This document shows positions 32,286-35,192 of a DNA stretch of 35,192 nucleotides, piece by piece. Numbering within the stretch: the stretch's first letter is position 1; every line of letters starts with the position of its first letter. Under the pieces are notes generated by a model. The model was not told where the DNA came from and made no database searches. It saw only the letters and a list, made by a program, of their open reading frames with translations. The DNA is from a virus. The translations under genes and the position numbers were made by a program. The stretch is from IMG/VR virus record IMGVR_UViG_3300025711_000264, positions 1 through 35,192 of that record; one strand, written 5' to 3'.

Positions 32286-32904
32286 ACGCTTCATCCTCCA
32301 GGACAGCCGTACTAGTGTTGGAAGCCGAGCCATGTTTTGGCGTGCCAGCGGCGGCTACACCTCGAACCTCGACCAGGCCGAGCAATTCACACGTGAACGG
32401 GCATTTCAGCAGTACGAAAGCCGAGAAACCGACCTGCCCTGGCCGGTGGATTACGTCAGGGCACGGGTCGAAACAGGTGTTGACTGCCAATGCCTCAGCC
32501 GCTCCGAAGCTGAGAGCTACCGCAACACCGACGGCCGTTTCTACGTGGCATATGCACGCGAATGGGATGGGAACGATCTTGTCTGGCTCGGTGGGACAGG
32601 CTCGACGGCCAACCTGGAAGACGCAATTCACCCTGGGGGCTCGGATGCTTCTGGCTATTTGTCGCAGGGCTTTGAGCTCTGGCCTTGTGGTTACATCGTC
32701 GAACGGTCGCGCCCAGTTGTGCGAACCTCGGTACTCGATCACAAGCAAGCGCTATGCGCAGTAGGTCTTCGGCTCCCCAAGGTAAAACAGCAGTACACCA
32801 GGACCTACATCGACCGCTACAACTGCGAAGGATGCGGCCGCTTTATCAGCGAACGTCAGCGCTTCTACGACTGCCCGAACTGCGGCGCGAGGAATGCACC
32901 ATGA
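32278..32904 (+). CDS. Unknown protein with C-terminal zinc ribbon
   Basis: This is a 208-residue protein. The C-terminus has C183, C186, C199 and C202 (CEGC and CPNC), a zinc-ribbon pattern. The N-terminal 170 residues have no recognised domain (FWRASGGYTSNLDQAEQF, SYRNTDGRFYVAYAREWDGN). The ATG at 32278 overlaps the preceding gene. A nine-codon frame overlaps its stop at 32901-32930. Last gene of the early run before two hairpins and the integrase. Confidence 0.72.
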   Translation: MTERFILQDSRTSVGSRAMFWRASGGYTSNLDQAEQFTRERAFQQYESRETDLPWPVDYVRARVETGVDCQCLSRSEAESYRNTDGRFYVAYAREWDGNDLVWLGGTGSTANLEDAIHPGGSDASGYLSQGFELWPCGYIVERSRPVVRTSVLDHKQALCAVGLRLPKVKQQYTRTYIDRYNCEGCGRFISERQRFYDCPNCGARNAP

Positions 32905-32937
32905 CCAAGCGTCCAGAACCAGCCCAGTGATCTTCTA

Positions 32938-32984
32938 GGCCCGGAAACGGGCCATCCCTGAACACGGCCCATAGACTGGGCCGT
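32938..32984 (+). terminator. Two tandem hairpins before the integrase, probable terminator
   Basis: GGCCCG at 32938-32943 pairs with CGGGCC at 32948-32953 around a GAAA tetraloop. ACGGCCCA at 32964-32971 pairs with TGGGCCGT at 32977-32984. The second is followed by ATCTTCGTTTTCG, a weak T-rich tract. Together they probably end early transcription and insulate the integrase. The T tract is imperfect, so termination could be partial. Confidence 0.6.
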
Positions 32985-33008
32985 ATCTTCGTTTTCGAGT
33001 GAAAAATA

Positions 33009-34178
33009 ATGGCAGCTGGAGTCGAAGTACGAGGCAACCACGTCCGCGTGTATTTCCGTTACCAGGGCGAGTTATGCCGGGAAACCATCCCTGGCGACGC
33101 CTCACCCGCAAACCTGGCCAACGCCGAGCGTCTGGTCGGGATCATCAACTACGAGATTGAGGCCGGCACGTTCAACTATGCCCGTCACTTCCCCGACTCA
33201 CCGCGAGTCAAGACCAACACCCTCGGCCATTACATCGACCTGTGGCTAGAAATAAAGGGCAACCAGATGGCAGCCAGCGGCTTCGCCATGTACCGCAGCC
33301 GCACCGAGAAGCACATTCGCCCGCGCTGGGGCGACCTGCAGGCAGATCGAATCGACCACCTGGACATTCAGCACTGGGTGCAAACCGTGCTGATGCCCAA
33401 GCTGCACAACAAGACCGTACGCGAGATCGTCAGCCACCTGCGTCAGATCTTCCAGCTGTACCGCACCCGGAACCGCTTCGCGTTCGACCCGACCGACGGG
33501 ATCACCATCTCGCTGCCAGACGCTGACGACCCAGACCCGTTCACCCGGGAAGAAATAGCCGCGATCCTTGGGCAGCAGACTGAACGGCAGCAGGAAATCA
33601 ACTTGACGGAATTCATGATCTGGACTGGCCCGCGCGTCAGCGAAGCGATTGCCCTGGCCTGGGAAGACGTCGACCTGGTGGCCGGTACCGTGGAGATTCG
33701 TCGCGCGCGGGTGGCCGGCCAGTACAAGGTGACCAAGACCCGGCGATCTACGCGCAAGGTAAAACTGCTCGCACCTGCCCTGCGCGCCCTCAAAGCACAA
33801 GCCACGCTCACCCAGAACTTGCCGACGGAACTGATCGAAGTTGTCGATCGCGACAACCGGACTGTGCGCGAGCAGCGCGTGAGGTTCGTCTTCCACAACA
33901 CTGCCACGGATGAGCCGTACCGCTCCTCTGATGTGCTGCAGCATGGCTGGTGGATCTCGCACCTGGAGAAGGCCGGCGTCCGCCAGCGTGGGCCGAACAC
34001 CTGCCGACACACGTTCGCCAGCCAGCTGTTGAGCAGCGGCATTGCCACGCCAGAGTGGATTGCAGATCAGATGGGTCACACGTCGACGGCGATGATCTTC
34101 AAGCACTACGCGAAGTGGATCAGCGAGGACGGACCAGATGTGGTGGGATTGTTGAACCAGGCGCTCAGGTTGACCTGA
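33009..34178 (+). CDS. int: Tyrosine-type site-specific integrase
   Basis: This 389-residue recombinase inserts and excises the prophage. Residues about 1-65 match the DUF3596 arm-binding domain (VRVYFRYQGELCRETIPGD, FNYARHFPDS). A SAM-like core-binding domain spans about 75-170. The catalytic domain has R209 (WTGPRVSEA), R333-H334 (NTCRHTFAS), an H in MGHTS, and the nucleophile Y367 (KHYAKW). The usual histidine three residues before the second arginine is asparagine (N330). It reads toward a tRNA-Ser gene, as expected for an integrase next to its attachment site. Confidence 0.93.
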   Translation: MAAGVEVRGNHVRVYFRYQGELCRETIPGDASPANLANAERLVGIINYEIEAGTFNYARHFPDSPRVKTNTLGHYIDLWLEIKGNQMAASGFAMYRSRTEKHIRPRWGDLQADRIDHLDIQHWVQTVLMPKLHNKTVREIVSHLRQIFQLYRTRNRFAFDPTDGITISLPDADDPDPFTREEIAAILGQQTERQQEINLTEFMIWTGPRVSEAIALAWEDVDLVAGTVEIRRARVAGQYKVTKTRRSTRKVKLLAPALRALKAQATLTQNLPTELIEVVDRDNRTVREQRVRFVFHNTATDEPYRSSDVLQHGWWISHLEKAGVRQRGPNTCRHTFASQLLSSGIATPEWIADQMGHTSTAMIFKHYAKWISEDGPDVVGLLNQALRLT

Positions 34179-34188
34179 ACGCAATAAA

Positions 34189-34216
34189 AAAGGGGCCGCA
34201 AGGGCCCCTTTCTTTT
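34189..34216 (+). terminator. Terminator after the integrase
   Basis: AAAGGGGCC at 34189-34197 pairs with GGCCCCTTT at 34203-34211 around GCAAG, followed by CTTTT. With A runs before and T runs after the stem it could act in both directions. It lies 10 bases after the integrase stop. Confidence 0.88.
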
Positions 34217-34224
34217 GCCTGTCA

Positions 34225-34256
34225 TTCCCAAAATGTTCCCAAAACGCTCCCATTTG
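34225..34256. repeat. Three tandem ~11-base repeats near attR (possible integrase arm sites)
   Basis: TTCCCAAAATG (34225-34235), TTCCCAAAACG (34236-34246) and CTCCCATTTG (34247-34256) repeat the core TCCCA at 11-base spacing, one helical turn. They lie between the integrase terminator and the tRNA gene. This fits arm-type binding sites for the N-terminal domain of the integrase; the role is inferred from position and spacing. Confidence 0.55.
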
Positions 34257-34299
34257 AGGGTTCAGCGGTAGCGAACATCAATAAAATCAAGCACTTGTA

Positions 34300-34344
34300 T
34301 GGCGGAAGCGTAGAGATTCGAACTCTAGGATAGTTGCCCATCGA
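34300..34344. other. attR: Probable attR, 3' part of the tRNA-Ser gene
   Basis: The integrase gene lies directly before the 3' end of the tRNA gene, where P2-like and other phages commonly insert and restore the tRNA. The core identical to attL would lie within the 3' half of the tRNA. No second copy is present in the window, so attL must be left of position 1 and the exact core cannot be fixed. Confidence 0.6.
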
Positions 34345-34387
34345 CGGTTTTCAAGACCGTTGCCTTAAACCACTCGGCCACGCTTCC
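34300..34387 (-). tRNA. tRNA-Ser (anticodon UGA)
   Basis: On the minus strand GGAAGCG at 34387-34381 pairs with CGCTTCC at 34310-34304, forming the acceptor stem, and CCA is encoded at 34302-34300. The anticodon loop CTTGAAA gives UGA at 34353-34351, reading UCA codons. The T arm holds GTTCGAATC, and a long variable arm, as in all serine tRNAs, gives 88 bases with CCA. Confidence 0.95.
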
Positions 34388-34406
34388 AGCTCGTTTTGCG
34401 GCCGCC

Positions 34407-34434
34407 ATAATACCGTAATGAAACACGCTGTCAA
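34407..34434 (-). promoter_or_regulatory. Promoter of the tRNA-Ser gene
   Basis: On the minus strand TTGACA (34434-34429) and TATTAT (34412-34407) stand 16 bases apart. A GC-rich stretch follows before the tRNA start at 34387, as in stable-RNA promoters. Confidence 0.75.
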
Positions 34435-34451
34435 ACTCTCTGTGTCGCGGG

Positions 34452-34480
34452 TTGCAGGACGTCTGATAGACTCCTAGCAT
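34452..34480 (+). promoter_or_regulatory. Possible promoter of the Bax-inhibitor-1-family gene
   Basis: TTGCAG (34452-34457) and TAGCAT (34475-34480) are spaced by 17 bases and match four of six consensus positions each. The gene's ATG is 40 bases further on, after AAGGAG. Confidence 0.5.
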
Positions 34481-34520
34481 CTGAACGTCTGAAACCACAG
34501 GTTTACCAAGGAGCCTCGCC

Positions 34521-35192
34521 ATGCGCGAACAGGATTACGCCGTACACCACGGCCAGCAGGTCGAGCAGCAGGAGATCAGCAAAGTCCTGCGCAACACGTA
34601 CAGCCTGCTGGCACTCACCCTCGCCTTCAGCGGTGTCATGGCCTTTGTGGCCCAGCAGATGCGCGTCGGCTACCCGAACGTGTTCGTGGTGCTGATCGGC
34701 TTCTACGGGTTGTTCTTCCTCACCAACAAACTGCGTGATTCGGCCTGGGGCCTGGTGTCCACCTTTGCCCTCACTGGCTTCATGGGCTTCATCCTCGGCC
34801 CTATCCTCAACCGTTACCTGGGCATGGCCGGTGGCGCTGAAGTGGTCAGCTCGGCATTCGCCATGACCGCACTGGTGTTCGGTGGCCTGTCGGCCTATGT
34901 GCTGATCACCCGCAAAGACATGAGCTTCCTCAGCGGCTTCATCACGGCAGGCTTCTTCGTGCTGCTGGGTGCGGTGGTTGCCAGCTTCTTCTTCCAGATC
35001 AGCGGCCTGCAACTGGCGATCAGCGCTGGCTTCGTGCTGTTCTCGTCGGTCTGCATTCTGTTCCAGACCAGCGCGATCATTCATGGCGGCGAGCGTAACT
35101 ACATCATGGCGACCATCAGCCTGTATGTATCGATCTACAACCTGTTCGTCAGCCTGCTGCAGCTGTTCGGCATCATGGGCCGCGACGACTGA
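34521..35192 (+). CDS. Bax inhibitor-1/YccA family membrane protein (host gene)
   Basis: This 223-residue inner-membrane protein has about seven hydrophobic helices. The BI-1/YccA pattern shows in VLRNTYSLLALTLAFSGVMA (about 21-40), FALTGFMGFILGPILNRYL, and the C-terminal aspartates and helices (NYIMATISLYVSIYNLFVSL). The E. coli relative YccA modulates the protease FtsH; the family also includes pH-sensitive calcium-leak channels. The complete gene lies beyond the tRNA-Ser and marks the start of host DNA. AAGGAG precedes the ATG. Confidence 0.9.
   Translation: MREQDYAVHHGQQVEQQEISKVLRNTYSLLALTLAFSGVMAFVAQQMRVGYPNVFVVLIGFYGLFFLTNKLRDSAWGLVSTFALTGFMGFILGPILNRYLGMAGGAEVVSSAFAMTALVFGGLSAYVLITRKDMSFLSGFITAGFFVLLGAVVASFFFQISGLQLAISAGFVLFSSVCILFQTSAIIHGGERNYIMATISLYVSIYNLFVSLLQLFGIMGRDD

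Noticed and set aside
32901-32930. Nine-codon frame overlapping the stop of the zinc-ribbon gene (MTKRPEPAQ)
   Set aside because: Too short to separate from chance, with no support beyond the ATGA overlap.
33246-34253. Leftward reading frame (335 codons) covering the integrase and its terminator
   Set aside because: It would run through the integrase terminator and its sequence is a shadow of the integrase.
1-35192. CRISPR array or insertion sequence
   Set aside because: No regularly spaced repeat series of CRISPR type and no transposase with flanking inverted repeats was seen.

Overview
The window is most of a P2-like (phiCTX-type, contractile-tailed myovirus) prophage in a Pseudomonas chromosome, followed by its right host junction. 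The GC-rich codon use, the Pseudomonas-type lysis cassette, the DUF3596 integrase and the flanking Bax-inhibitor-1/YccA-family host gene all point to Pseudomonas, probably the P. putida/fluorescens side of the genus. That species-level guess is inference.

Layout from left to right: an AT-rich reverse transcriptase (1-1365) sits at the left edge of the phage as cargo. It is followed by a hairpin-rich spacer and then the P2 head genes: portal Q and terminase P leftward, then scaffold O, capsid N, terminase M, head completion L and tail X rightward. Next come the lysis cassette (two small membrane proteins, muramidase, an unknown small protein, nested Rz/Rz1), tail completion R and S, baseplate V-W-J-I, and a tail fibre carrying an SGNH/GDSL hydrolase domain. 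The tail sheath, tube, E/E' (with a -1 frameshift), tape measure T, U and D follow.

A leftward block starting at the immunity repressor (26634 down to 23473) contains a two-helix membrane protein, an AIPR-family abortive-infection protein and a micro-ORF, and ends at a terminator. It is placed to be expressed in the lysogen. Rightward early genes begin with a BcepMu gp16-type DNA-binding protein, then a YmfL/CII-like regulator, an Ogr-type zinc-finger late activator, small unknowns and a 913-residue zinc-finger/Toprim/ATPase primase-helicase that stands where P2 has gpA. A run of small unknown genes follows. The first three are each preceded by a hairpin with the same CGGCAA loop but a different stem. 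A tyrosine integrase, its terminator, likely attR in a tRNA-Ser(UGA) gene and the host Bax-inhibitor-1-family gene close the window. attL and cos are not visible and probably lie left of position 1.

How the parts work together: the Ogr-like protein probably activates three late promoters marked by the shared dyad TGTA-N11-TACA, found before O, V and the sheath gene. The repressor probably acts on an 18-bp palindrome between the -35 and -10 of the early promoter. Two likely anti-phage cargo genes (RT and AIPR) occupy two separate accessory slots. The least explained items are the RT with its structured downstream spacer and the series of CGGCAA-loop hairpins.
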